Made by a program: the position numbers and the translations under genes. A DNA stretch of 64,000 nt from Cafeteria roenbergensis (lineage: Eukaryota > Sar > Bigyra > Bicosoecida > Cafeteriaceae). The stretch lies in contig VLTN01000005.1 of assembly GCA_008330645.1 (NCBI GenBank), positions 496,001 through 560,000 of the forward strand. Direction: 5' to 3'. A model generated the notes under the pieces. It had not been told where the DNA came from and did no database searches. It saw nothing but the letters and a program-made list of their open reading frames with translations. Of this stretch, positions 29,796 through 39,605 are shown piece after piece; the first letter of the stretch is position 1; each line of letters begins with the position of its first letter.

Positions 29796-31046
29796 TCAGG
29801 CGGACCCTCCAGCCGCGGCCGCGTCCGCCACCGGGGTGGCCTCGGTCGGGTCGCCGGCCCGCAGGATCACCTCCGAGCGCACCTTTGACATGGCCGCCGC
29901 TACGTCCACCTCCTCGCCGCGAGCCTGCGCGGAGCGCACGCCTCTGACCGCTGCCCACCAGCTCGGCAGCATCTTCTCCCTGATGACCGAGAACCACGGA
30001 GAGACCTTGGTGCCCTTGGCCGGCGCCTCGTCCAGCCACTCGCCGAGCTCCGCCTCCGTGAAGGACTCCGTGGCCTGAACCTCGTTGTCGTTGGGGAGGA
30101 GGGGCACCTTGCCCTCCGGCAGCGCCAGCAGGACGTGATCGATCTCGTGCTCGCCCCAGATGGCGTCGTCGCAGGGGGCCCGGTAGTGAACGCGGCCCAC
30201 CCAGTGGAAGCAGGACAGGGGAAGCGTCTCGGGGTCGGTGCCGAGCTCCTGCTGCAGCTTGCGGCGGGCGGCTCGCTTCACGCCCAGGGCGTCTTCCAGC
30301 TCCATCTCCTCCGGGCGCCACAGCGGGTGGCTGCAGCAGGTGTTGGCCCAGTAGCCGGGGAAGGTGATCTTTGCCTCGGAGCGCTGCTGGAGCACAAGGC
30401 GGGCGTCGTGGTCGAAGAGGAAGACGGAGAAGGCGCGGTGCACCATGGCGCCCTCGCCGCCGATCTTGGCCCACTGGTGGCCTGCGCACGCCCAAGGAGC
30501 GGAGGCAAAAGGGGAGGGCACGGAGGAGATCGAGGGTCCCCGTGCACCGACCGACAGCCGCTGCGCGGGGTCGCGGCGACGCCGTGCGCGGGGCAAAGTT
30601 GTAGTGCCCATTCAAGCTGCGGCCTCACACTCCGCCTTGGTTGCAGGGCGCACTGGCTCGTCCGCGTCGTTTACAATGATGCAGCGCTCTTCCATCATCT
30701 TGCGCTGGTCGTCATCAGCCTCCGCCAGCGTGCGGGAAATGGCCTGCGAGCGCCCGCAACGGCAGCCGCAGAAGAGACAGCCCTTCGCACGAGCCCGGCA
30801 GCTTGAACCCGACGTGAATCGCCGCCTGGCCGCCACAAGCGCCGAAGCGCGCGCATCGGCCTTCCCCCTTCCGCGCGGGCAGCTCCTCGTTTGGGCGCTG
30901 CTCTGTGGGGCCAGTCGCGCGCAAACCAATCGCACCTCGTCTGGGGACGCCTTCTTGGGCCGCATGAACCAGTACGCGACTCCGGCCGCAAGCAGGGCCG
31001 TGCCAAGCGCCGCAGCCAGCATCGCCGCTCTCGTCTGCGGGTCCAT
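29796..31046 (-). CDS. IDI1: Isopentenyl-diphosphate delta-isomerase (type I) with N-terminal membrane anchor
   Basis: Exons 31046-30936, 30743-30629 and 30481-29796 encode 303 residues. Donors are GTGCGA (weak) and GTGAGG; acceptors TCGCAG and GCGCAG. Splicing rebuilds ERCIIVNDADEPV, then RPATKAECHQWAK, then HRAFSVFLFDHD, which follows IDI1 exactly. The Nudix-fold catalytic residues are present: the Cys in NTCCSHP (residues about 122-128) and the Glu in WGEHEID (184-190). The enzyme interconverts IPP and DMAPP for isoprenoid synthesis. Exon 1 encodes MDPQTRAAMLAAALGTALL and a following hydrophobic stretch ending WFMRPKK: one likely transmembrane or signal-anchor helix at residues about 7-28. 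Known type I enzymes are soluble. The exon 1 junction rests on phase and splice sites alone. The C-terminus has an Ala/Gly tail. Confidence 0.87.
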
Positions 31047-31298
31047 GCCTCCTGCCGCGCAATGTTTGGCCAAGTGAGCGGCCGCCGGCGCCAGCGAGGA
31101 CGCGGCAGAGGGCCACGGCTCTGCCGGCCGGTGCTCGCCGACTCGGCCGCGGTTGCCGTCCGCGCCACTGGGCTGGCCCGCGGCAGCGACCAGGGCGCGG
31201 ACGGCGGGGGCAGCAAGGCTGCGCGGGATCCTTGGCCCTGCCTGAGCGCGCGCGGGCCGCTGCGGCCTCGTTGGACTGGGTTCTCGCGGGCGCTGGCC

Positions 31299-32499
31299 AT
31301 GCTTACGTGGCTTGCGTTGGCCGCCCTTGCGTTGCTTGCGTCCCCTCGGGCCTCGGCGCTGCAGCTCCCGCCAGGGTTCGACCCGTATGAGGTGCTCGGC
31401 CTGGAATCGGGGGCGGGCGTCCACGAGGTCCGAAAGGCGTTCAGAAAGCTGTCCCTGGAGCTGCACCCGGACAAGGTGGACCCGAGCGAGCGCCAGACGG
31501 CGCAGGAGCGGTACACAATGGTGGTGCTTGGTGAGAAGCAGAATCGCGGCCGCATCCCCGACTTCCCAAGACCGCGTCGATGCTGCGGCGAGGGCCTGCC
31601 TCCCCGCACGCAAGCGCCCGCGACTCCACGCGCTCACGGCTGCAACCGGTCGATTCCTGCCCGCCGCAGCCTACGAGGTGCTTGGAGACGACGTGCAGAG
31701 GCAGATATTCGATTCTACGGGCGGCCAGGGCTTTCAGGACCGGCACGAGTGGCAGCGAGCCAGCTCAGAGCGCGGCTTCGATGGCTCCGAGAGCCTCTTC
31801 AGCCGGGGCGGCGCGGTCCACGAGTGGGACGAGCACGACGTCGCCTCTCCCAGCCAGGACATCCGGCTCGTGAAGTTCTACGCCCCGTGGTGCATCCACT
31901 GCCAGGAGCTCGCTCCGCAGCTGCGGCGGGCCGCCCTCGCGCTGGACGGGCAGGCGACCGTTGGGGGCCTGAACTGCGAGGCCTTTCCAGGGATGTGCCA
32001 CGCGATGCGGATCCACGGATACCCAACGCTGCGTCTGCTGCTCCCTGACGGCTCCACCGAGGAGTACCATGGCCCCCTCCAGGCGGATGACATCGCTTCG
32101 TGGGTCAAGGGCGTTGCGGCTGACCCCGTCCAGAGCCTGAGCTGGAACCAGCTCTCCTCGAGGCTGTCGGGGGGACTTGGGCGCCCCCTCGTGCTCGATT
32201 TCGCGGTGGCAGGCTGCGGCCACTTTTGCGCTGAGTTCAGGCACCGGCTCCGCGACGCTGCCGCAAGCAGCGGCGGACTCGTGGACTTTGCGCGTGTGGA
32301 CTGTGACGGCCTCGGGGCGGCAATCTGCCACCGCTTTCGCCCCAACTTCTTCCCCTTTCCCTGCGTCCTGCCGATCGGGGCCCAGTCGCTTGACGACATG
32401 GTGCCGCTCGTGAGGCCGGACCTGAGTCAGAGTCCGGCCGCCGCTGCGCTCGCGGCGTTCATGAGCGGGGTGGATGCGGTGTCGCAAGAGCAGCGTTGA
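31299..32499 (+). CDS. DnaJ-thioredoxin ER protein (ERdj5/DNAJC10-like)
   Basis: Exons 31299-31530 and 31670-32499 (donor GTGAGA, acceptor CCGCAG, phase 1) give 353 residues. A signal peptide (LTWLALAALALLASPRASA) precedes a J domain (residues about 26-90) with HPD at 56-58. The intron splits the J domain, and splicing completes AYEVLGDDVQRQIFD. A thioredoxin domain follows with KFYAPWCIHCQEL; its active-site pair is CIHC at about 151-154. A second thioredoxin-like fold (about 235-345) carries GCGHFCAEF, so a CxxxC replaces CxxC. ERdj5 recruits BiP through its J domain and reduces disulfides in misfolded ER clients. There is no KDEL at the end (SQEQR), so retention is unclear. It is divergent from the isomerase, 252 bp apart. 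Confidence 0.85.
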
Positions 32500-32646
32500 C
32501 GACTGGTGTTGAAGTTGGTTCACTGTGTGCGCTGTTGTGTGAGGCTTCGTGGGGCCGCGATTGGCTGGCGGGCAGGGACGGGGCAGAGGCGCCTGCCAAA
32601 CCGCAACAGGCAAGCCCCCGCTGACCGCCACCCGGCCCGCAGCGCA

Positions 32647-35600
32647 ATGGGCCGGGCATGGGTGCCCACTTTCGCCGCATCTTGCCTTGGGGCACTCATC
32701 GTAGCTGCAAGTGGGCAGCGCACGGTCACGCTCGCCGTGGGGGTCGTCGTCACCGGCCCGCGGGACGAGTCGGTCGCGAACGGTGAGCCAAGCCCCCCGG
32801 TGGCGAGGCCGCGTGCAGTATGGCCCCTGACCTCAAAGCGGCGTTTGATCTGGCGCGCCGGGCCGAGCGCAGCGCGCGCCGGCACCGCGTGTGCGAGGAA
32901 CGCTCCGCGAGCGGGTTCGCGAACGCGCGCACTCCTTCCTCCGCCAGCCCCGCTCCATTCGCGCGCAGGCGCAGCAGCCGCTGCAGACGCAATCAACCTG
33001 GAGACTCGGCGAGGCAGCGGCCTCGCCTTCAAGGACGGTGCCGGCGTTTCGGCGCGCCTGTTCTTGGACGTTGTGCGCCGCCGGGCGGCCTCGAGCTCGC
33101 AGGCAGACGTAGAAGCCGCAGCACTCTCGCTTGTGGGCTACAAGCAGCCCCTGGGCGACCGAGCACACGTGCTGCTGAGTGCGCATCCGCGGTTTGCCAA
33201 GACTATTTCGCAAGTTGGGGCGTTCACGGGCGTGCCAGTGTTTGACGTGGCCACGCCCTCGACGGCGCTTGGAGGCCACAAGCTGCTGACTCGGCTCCGC
33301 CGGCGGGAAGCGCCCTCGGTGGCAAGCCAGCTGGCTGCTATCCTGGCCAGGGACCGAGCCAAGGCCGTTGCCGTTCTGTACGCCGGCAACGACCCGATGA
33401 CGGTCGAGACCTGCACCGCAGTGCTCGACGCCGTGGGCGCGCTGGGCGTGGCCGTGCCCGTGACCATTCCCTACTATGTCGCGTTTCGGGCCGACGATGA
33501 CGACGTCCGCTGGCACTGGGAGTCCGGCCTCGCGCCGGGAAACCCGATTCAGCCGTCCGCGCTCGACGGCCGGACGAGTGCGGGGATGGAGTCGGACCTC
33601 CAGTTGCTCACTCAGGCGGCGCAGCTCGTCCACGACTCGGAGATCGACCACGTGGTGGTGTGCGGCTTCTATCGCGATGCGGGCCACTTCTTGTCGGCCC
33701 TTGCCAACACCAACAGGCCACTTCGCAGCATCGTCGCCACCCCCGCCGCGCTCCAGCCCGGATTCGCTGACGCAGCGGCGCCCATGGCCGACTGGGTGCT
33801 GGGGGCACAGGCGTGGCATGAAAGTCTTCGCTGGGAGGACTCAATCCTGAACAGCTCGGCGCTCGACGCCGTTGGCCGCACGACGCACTCCGTTCATGGC
33901 GCAGGCGGCGTGACGGCCATCGGCCTGGCCGCCTCACAAGCGCTGACTGCGTGCCAGCTGAGGACTGTCAACGCGGACGCTATTTTCCCAGCATTGGAGA
34001 ATGCTTCTGCCGTGTCGGCGGCGGCGGAGTCAGCGCCGTGCCTGGCGAGCTACGGAGACGTGGCAACCGCCGCTCTGGTCACAGCGGCGTGGAGGCTCAG
34101 CACGACAACAGTGGCCGGGCCCCTGCGCTTCGATTCGGCAGGCCTCAACACCGCCGACCCAGCGACCCTCTTGGTGCAGCTCCAGCCAGCAGCGTACGTC
34201 GAGCGCGGGACGTTAGACTCCGTACCCGGGGTGGATACTCTTTCGGAGCGGGTGGCCCTCCCCGCAGAGCAGGCGAGCAGCGCCTCCCCGAAGGGCAGCC
34301 TCGTCTTCCCCATCCCTGGCGTTGACTACCTCGCTGCTGGCTCAGTGTCAGGGACCATTGTGCTGTCCATCTCCTGGCTGCTGGCGGCCGGACTGTCGGC
34401 CCTTGCGGTGGTTTTTGTGATGCATAGGAGCAGTGCAAGCTTGTCCGCATCGGGCATTTGGAGGACCATCGTGCTGCTGGCAGGGCTTGCCTGCCTCGCG
34501 CTGTACCCCACCCAGTTCGTTGGCATTCCGACGCAGGGCTCGTGCACAGGGCGGGACTGGCTCCTGGGCTTTGGCATCATCCTGACGCTCCTGCCTCTTG
34601 CGGCTCGCACGTGGTACCGATGGCAAGCGGTGATCGAGCCCCTGATGCCTGAGCGCGTGGAGGGCCTCACTGATTTCAAGTTCCCGCGCTGGCTGGTAAT
34701 TCCCCTCGGAGTTCAGGTAACGCTTGGGCTCATTGGCCTGGCGGCACCCCCGCGTGCGCTCCGAGGCTCTTGCTTCGCAAGCGAGGGCGGAACGGTCGCG
34801 CTCTTTTGGGTCATGGCGACGTGGCAGACTCTGCTTTGGGTGTGGCTTGCTAGGCTGGTGCAGGTTGCGTCCTTTGTCCCGGACCCGCTCGAAGAGGCGA
34901 GGGTGGCACTCGTGGCTGTGGCAATCGGCGGGCTAGCTGGGCTCATCGCAATGGCGTCGGCAGGCGCAAGCCAGTCCGGGGCTGCGCAGTTCAGCTCCGA
35001 AACCGCGGCGGTTCTAGCGAGCACGCTCGCGACCGTCTTTGTCGTTGCCGTGGCTGTGCCCCTTTCGTGGCCAAAGTTCGTGGCCTTCGTTGAAGAGGCC
35101 AAGGAGCGGCACCGGGCGTCAAAACTCGCTCCCGAGCCGGACAGAGACGAGGCCGAGGCAGTGGCCGCTCGAACGGCGGGCGCCCAGCCGACGGGGCTGG
35201 ACAGCAATGAGAAGTCGGCCGAACTGGCTCGTCCCCCAGGAACCCCACTTGCTGGCAGACGGCCGGGAACTGGCAAGCCGCCGCCCCACGCCAAGGAGCT
35301 CGATACGCTTCGGCTTGAGGTCGAGCGACTGAAGGAGGCACTCGCCATTGCCAACGGCCAGGCGGAGCTCATGCGGCTGCCTGTCAGAGACACCATCGCG
35401 CAGTCGACCGTGGCGAGACAACCGCCTTCGGTGTTCGGCGGCAGCACCGCGGGGCGGCCGTCGGCTGCTGGGTCAGACGCTGGCGGCCTCCCGGCCGACG
35501 AGGCGCTACTGCGGGAGGTGGCAGACGATGTCCCGGAGGAGCTCGCTCACCGTCTCAAGGCTGCCAATGCGGCGCTGGAGGCTGCTCGCTCTGCGCCCAA

Positions 35601-36621
35601 GGCCACCGCCCAAGATTCAGCAGCCACAGCGGCGCTCGACCGCCAACCTGTCGTTGCCGCGAATGATCCCATCGGGCTCGCCGCGGTCAGGGTGCAAGTT
35701 CGCCGTGTCCTTGACTCGCGGAGGTCGTCGCTGCAGCTTGCGCGCGCCCGCGCAGGGTCGTTGCTTGGAGCAGAGGACGATGTCACGAAGGCCGTGCTCG
35801 TGCGGTTCGGCACTCTGGCGGCCGCCGAGGCCTGGCTGAATGCAACTGCCCCGCCTTCTGCATCGGGGAGTGCGAGCGCTGCCAAGGCCGAGGCCGAGGG
35901 CAAGGCACGGCGCCGCGAGGAGGCGACTGCAGCCGCAGCTCCAATGTCCCTTGCCGCAATCGATGCTGCGGTGACGTTCGCGCGGCTTCGGGCAACGCTT
36001 GCCTCGGAGGGCCCCGCGGACGGTGGGGTGGTTGGGGTGCGATCGCCTGTACGCCAGGCAACCTCCCCATTCTCGACGCCGTCCTCGGCTGACCCTCGCG
36101 TCCAAGCGCGCCGAAACCGGTGGAATGCGACCTGGAACCGCAAGAAGGGAGGGGTCTTGAGCCCTTCGGTGCTGGCAGCGGCAGACCGGCTGGGAGCCGA
36201 CACGGCTCTGGCATCCATGCCAGGCGCCGACGAGGCAGCGCGGACGAGCGCCCGAGCGCTGGGGGGCAGCTCACCGCGGGACCGGGCATCTGGGCAGAGT
36301 CCCGCCGGTGCCGCTGCTGTGCCCGCAGCTGCTCGCGGCGCCGTGTCCCCAGAGGCCCTGCGTGCCATGCGGGCAGTGGCTGCGCGCCTGCCCGGCGCCT
36401 CTACGCCGCTGCCAGGCGCGGAAGGCACGCCGGTGGCCAGCCCCAGCTCAAAGTGGGCATCCGTGACGGCAGCGGCAAGCGCTCCCCGACCCGGCGAGCG
36501 CAGCACTCTTGTATCACAAGGAGTGCCAGACGCGGGGGGCAACGGTGCGGCCAAGGGCTCTCGCGACGAGTGGCGGGGTGCCGCAGCAGCGCGAGCAATC
36601 GAGAGTGCAGGGGATGAGTGA
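32647..36621 (+). CDS. Class C (GABA-B/glutamate-type) G-protein-coupled receptor
   Basis: Exons 32647-32782 and 32987-36621 (donor GTGAGC, acceptor CTGCAG, phase 1) encode 1,256 residues. A signal peptide (PTFAASCLGALIVAASG) leads into a periplasmic-binding-protein-like lobe (about 30-480). The splice joins DESVAN to DAINLETRRG, the usual 'A-x-x-x-A-x-x-x-I-N' helix of ANF-receptor domains. Seven hydrophobic helices span about 498-735. TM3 is DWLLGFGIILTLLPLAARTW, close to the class C GF...LxAKTWR pattern. The cytoplasmic tail is about 520 residues. It holds a coiled coil (ELDTLRLEVERLKEALAIA, about 816-845) and long Ala/Ser/Pro-rich disordered segments. No Cys-rich linker is seen, as in GABA-B receptors. 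Such receptors occur in many protists; the ligand is unknown. Confidence 0.86.
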   Translation: MGRAWVPTFAASCLGALIVAASGQRTVTLAVGVVVTGPRDESVANGEPSPPVARPRAVWPLTSKRRLIWRAGPSAARAGTACARNAPRAGSRTRALLPPPAPLHSRAGAAAAADAINLETRRGSGLAFKDGAGVSARLFLDVVRRRAASSSQADVEAAALSLVGYKQPLGDRAHVLLSAHPRFAKTISQVGAFTGVPVFDVATPSTALGGHKLLTRLRRREAPSVASQLAAILARDRAKAVAVLYAGNDPMTVETCTAVLDAVGALGVAVPVTIPYYVAFRADDDDVRWHWESGLAPGNPIQPSALDGRTSAGMESDLQLLTQAAQLVHDSEIDHVVVCGFYRDAGHFLSALANTNRPLRSIVATPAALQPGFADAAAPMADWVLGAQAWHESLRWEDSILNSSALDAVGRTTHSVHGAGGVTAIGLAASQALTACQLRTVNADAIFPALENASAVSAAAESAPCLASYGDVATAALVTAAWRLSTTTVAGPLRFDSAGLNTADPATLLVQLQPAAYVERGTLDSVPGVDTLSERVALPAEQASSASPKGSLVFPIPGVDYLAAGSVSGTIVLSISWLLAAGLSALAVVFVMHRSSASLSASGIWRTIVLLAGLACLALYPTQFVGIPTQGSCTGRDWLLGFGIILTLLPLAARTWYRWQAVIEPLMPERVEGLTDFKFPRWLVIPLGVQVTLGLIGLAAPPRALRGSCFASEGGTVALFWVMATWQTLLWVWLARLVQVASFVPDPLEEARVALVAVAIGGLAGLIAMASAGASQSGAAQFSSETAAVLASTLATVFVVAVAVPLSWPKFVAFVEEAKERHRASKLAPEPDRDEAEAVAARTAGAQPTGLDSNEKSAELARPPGTPLAGRRPGTGKPPPHAKELDTLRLEVERLKEALAIANGQAELMRLPVRDTIAQSTVARQPPSVFGGSTAGRPSAAGSDAGGLPADEALLREVADDVPEELAHRLKAANAALEAARSAPKATAQDSAATAALDRQPVVAANDPIGLAAVRVQVRRVLDSRRSSLQLARARAGSLLGAEDDVTKAVLVRFGTLAAAEAWLNATAPPSASGSASAAKAEAEGKARRREEATAAAAPMSLAAIDAAVTFARLRATLASEGPADGGVVGVRSPVRQATSPFSTPSSADPRVQARRNRWNATWNRKKGGVLSPSVLAAADRLGADTALASMPGADEAARTSARALGGSSPRDRASGQSPAGAAAVPAAARGAVSPEALRAMRAVAARLPGASTPLPGAEGTPVASPSSKWASVTAAASAPRPGERSTLVSQGVPDAGGNGAAKGSRDEWRGAAAARAIESAGDE

Positions 36622-36865
36622 CACTTGCAGCCGAGCGGCCAGATTCTCGAGTCTCAGTTGAAAAGAGGATGCGCAAGCTGGCACGCTCGTGTCAAGCGAC
36701 ACGGCGCGGCGGCACGCTTGCACTCCCTGCCACGATTTTCGCACGCACTCGCCCGTTGGTTTGCACGGCGCCGTGCAAACCAGTCTGTTCATGTCACGGC
36801 ATGCCCAAGCCTGAAGAAGAAGCACAACACTCCAAGGGCGTGCTCTGGGCTGGACGCCACTTTCG

Positions 36866-39247
36866 CTATGGGCTGGGGGAGCTCGACGAGAGGAGGAACA
36901 CGTGGCCCTGAACGGGCGCGCGAACCGGCGATGTGTCGCAATCCGACACGCTGCCCACGCTGACTTCACTCAGCTTGCGCGGCGCCGAGCTGTCGGGGTC
37001 AGAGAGCGGCCTCAGGTTGAGGTAGCCGGCCTTGCTGGCGTCAAAATCAGAAGTCCCGTGCAGCTCCGTCAAGAACCTCGCCAGCGCTTGCTGGTTCCTG
37101 TGGTGCTCCTCGCGGTTCGAGTGACTCTCGAACGTCCACTTGCCGCAGTTGCAGTACCACGAGTGGCCCTCCACTCGCACCCGATGGCGGCACCCCACGC
37201 AGCGGCCGGACCCAGCAGCTCTCATCGCCTTCACCCAGGCCCCACGGGCCTGCATGCGATGACGGAGCGACGGCGAGGCTTTGGCGAATCGCGCCGCCGC
37301 CGTGACGGCTCCCGCCGCAGCCCGCAGCGAGATGCGGGGCGAAGGCTCCTCCAAGGCCGAGGAGGGTTCTGGCACGCCTTCCTCCGGCGCGTCGTGCGGG
37401 GCGACGGTCTGCCTCCGGCGCTGCTGCTGCTGCTCCCCAGAGAGGGCCGCACTCAATGCGCGCGCTCTGCCCACGGCATCGAGGTCCATGACCTTCGCCT
37501 CGGACGGCCGGGGATTTCCCCACTGCGGCGCGTGGGCAGCCGCCAGCGAGGCCGGCAGCTCCGAGATGCGGACTCGCGCGCCGGTGGGCGACGGCACCAC
37601 GACCCCCCCCAAAGGCTTGGCCGCAGGGGGCAGAGAGGGCGCGCACCTGGCAGCCAGACAAGCGGGGCGGCTCCCCGGACAGGGCGCGGCTGCGGCCGCG
37701 TTCGCCGAGCTTCGCGGTGGCTCGTCGCTCGCCGCCCCGCGGAGCGCAGTCGGGGAGGAGGCGGCGGCAGGGCGTGAGCTGGCCTCCTGCGCGGCCACGA
37801 ACGGGTCCACTGCGCCCGAGGCTCCCGCCCGAGGCGAGCGCACGGGTGTGGCCCCGGTACCGGCCGCCAGCGGGGGCGCGGGCAGCAGCAGCGACGGCCG
37901 GAGGGGAGCCGCTGCCTTCACGCCAGGCGCGCCGTCCACCCCGCCGTCGCTGGCGACGTCCCCAAGGTGGGGTCGCTCGCCGTTGAAGGCCGCCACCGCG
38001 TCCACGATTGCCGCCGCAGTGGCCGCGCTGTCGTTGTGGGCGGGGTTGTGGCCCGCCTCGTCGATCACGTAGACGTCGGCGTCGGGCCGCAGCGAGTGCA
38101 CCATCGCAGCGTGCGTGGCGGGGAAGAGCTGGTCGCTGCTGCCCCACACGAGGGAGAGCGGAACCTCCGCCTCGAGGAGCTCCGCCACCGCCGGCGAGCG
38201 CCAGCGGACGCGCGTCAGCGACCAGTCGTGGGCGACGCACGAGGCCCAGATGACGTCAGCGCGACCGCGGGTGGTGGTGCAGTAGGCTAGCGTGTAGTAG
38301 TATGCAGGGAAGCGGTGGTCCTCCTCCATGGTGGAGCCGTAGAACGCCATGAAGGGCGCGAAGACAATGCGGCCAAAGGTGCGGGCGACGAGCTGCGGGG
38401 GCATGAAGCGCATGAGCAGGGTCCACCCCACAGTGTGGGCGGCGGAGGGGACGAGACCAGCAGGGTCCGCCAGGATGAGCTGGCGAAGGTCGGAGGGGTG
38501 GCGGAGGGCGTACCGCAGGGCGATGAGGCCGCCGACGGAGTGGCCGAGCAAAACCACGCGGCCCTGGCCGTGCAGGCCACGCAGCCGCAGCCAGCCGCGC
38601 AGCATGGAAGCGGACGCGGAGACGATGGCGTGCTGCTCGCGAAGCGCCGCAAACGCTGGCGGAGCTGGCGAGCGCCCCCAGCCGGGCATGTCGAGCAGGT
38701 GCACCACAGCCCGCTGGCCCTTGTGCAGCACGCCCGGCGCGCCCAGGCCTGTGATAACGTCGTCCACAACACACTGAAACAAGGCGGAGCCGCTGCTGTG
38801 GCCGTGGACGACGACGATGTGCACAGCTGACGCGTCGTCCGGCAGCGCAGCGTCTGCCTCGGCGCGCACGGAGTGAACCTGCCACGCCAGGCCGTCCTCC
38901 TCGAACTCGCTCCACTCGTGACGCCAGTCGCTCTTGGTGTCGGCCAGGATGGCGGCCTCTGCCTGCATGAGCGCGTCGTCGCCCAGTTCGGGCACGAGCA
39001 GAGTGAAGGCAGCAGCGGACAGCAAGCCCGCTGCTGTGGCCGCCGCCACGGCAGCCGGGACCCAGGCGCAGCCTACGGCCGCCAAAAGGCCCGACACGAG
39101 GGCGGCGAGCGCGGGGACGGCCGTCACCAGCGCTGCCGCCGCGGCGGCCATCGCAACAGCACCCACGGCGTCCCACACGGGCGCCGGCGAGCGGCACTCC
39201 GGCACCCCGGGGGGGCCTCGCACGGACGAGGAGATGCCCTCGACCAT
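36866..39247 (-). CDS. Alpha/beta hydrolase (ABHD4/5-like) with C-terminal Cys/His module
   Basis: Single exon, 793 residues. Two hydrophobic segments at about 27-85 suggest membrane insertion. The hydrolase domain (about 140-425) has HGHSSGS for the oxyanion region, the nucleophile elbow LLGHSVGG (Ser237), the acid in VWGSSDQLFP (Asp372) and the histidine in DEAGHNPAH (His400). ABHD4/5 family members act on lipids (N-acyl phospholipids or lysophospholipids); the substrate here is unknown. After a 250-residue disordered linker comes a compact module at about 683-716. It has CVGC, twelve residues later CNC, then several His in ESHSNREEHH, a plausible zinc-binding site. It ends with Ser-rich sequence. 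Convergent with the GPCR gene (244 bp apart). Confidence 0.82.
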   Translation of the reverse strand: MVEGISSSVRGPPGVPECRSPAPVWDAVGAVAMAAAAAALVTAVPALAALVSGLLAAVGCAWVPAAVAAATAAGLLSAAAFTLLVPELGDDALMQAEAAILADTKSDWRHEWSEFEEDGLAWQVHSVRAEADAALPDDASAVHIVVVHGHSSGSALFQCVVDDVITGLGAPGVLHKGQRAVVHLLDMPGWGRSPAPPAFAALREQHAIVSASASMLRGWLRLRGLHGQGRVVLLGHSVGGLIALRYALRHPSDLRQLILADPAGLVPSAAHTVGWTLLMRFMPPQLVARTFGRIVFAPFMAFYGSTMEEDHRFPAYYYTLAYCTTTRGRADVIWASCVAHDWSLTRVRWRSPAVAELLEAEVPLSLVWGSSDQLFPATHAAMVHSLRPDADVYVIDEAGHNPAHNDSAATAAAIVDAVAAFNGERPHLGDVASDGGVDGAPGVKAAAPLRPSLLLPAPPLAAGTGATPVRSPRAGASGAVDPFVAAQEASSRPAAASSPTALRGAASDEPPRSSANAAAAAPCPGSRPACLAARCAPSLPPAAKPLGGVVVPSPTGARVRISELPASLAAAHAPQWGNPRPSEAKVMDLDAVGRARALSAALSGEQQQQRRRQTVAPHDAPEEGVPEPSSALEEPSPRISLRAAAGAVTAAARFAKASPSLRHRMQARGAWVKAMRAAGSGRCVGCRHRVRVEGHSWYCNCGKWTFESHSNREEHHRNQQALARFLTELHGTSDFDASKAGYLNLRPLSDPDSSAPRKLSEVSVGSVSDCDTSPVRAPVQGHVFLLSSSSPSP

Positions 39248-39605
39248 TGAACACGTCCAGGGAAGGGGTTGTGGCAGCCCAGGCCCGGGAGCGCCCGCCC
39301 TCCCGAGCGGTGCGCGACAAAGGTTCGCGCGAAGCCAGCTGCCGCGTCCTGCCGTGTGACACCGCTCTGCAGCCCGAGCGCCGGCCTGCCCTGCTGGCTG
39401 CGCGCCGGCGGCAGCGCTCGCAGGCGAGTGGCTGAGTGGCGCGGGCGAGCGAGCGCAAAGTCACCATTTTTGTCGCCAGAGGGGGCAGGGGGAGGGGCGG
39501 GCGGGGCTCGCGCGCCGCGCTGCTTGCCACCCTCGCCCGCCCTGCTGGCCGCGCCGAGGCGGAATAAATCACACACTCCGACTGACTCCCGAGCAGCTGC
39601 GCCGC
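39248..39605. other. Intergenic region, hydrolase 5' / acetyltransferase 3'
   Basis: 358 bp, no gene seen. It should contain the hydrolase promoter and 5' UTR and the acetyltransferase 3' end. G-rich near 39479-39510. Confidence 0.45.
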
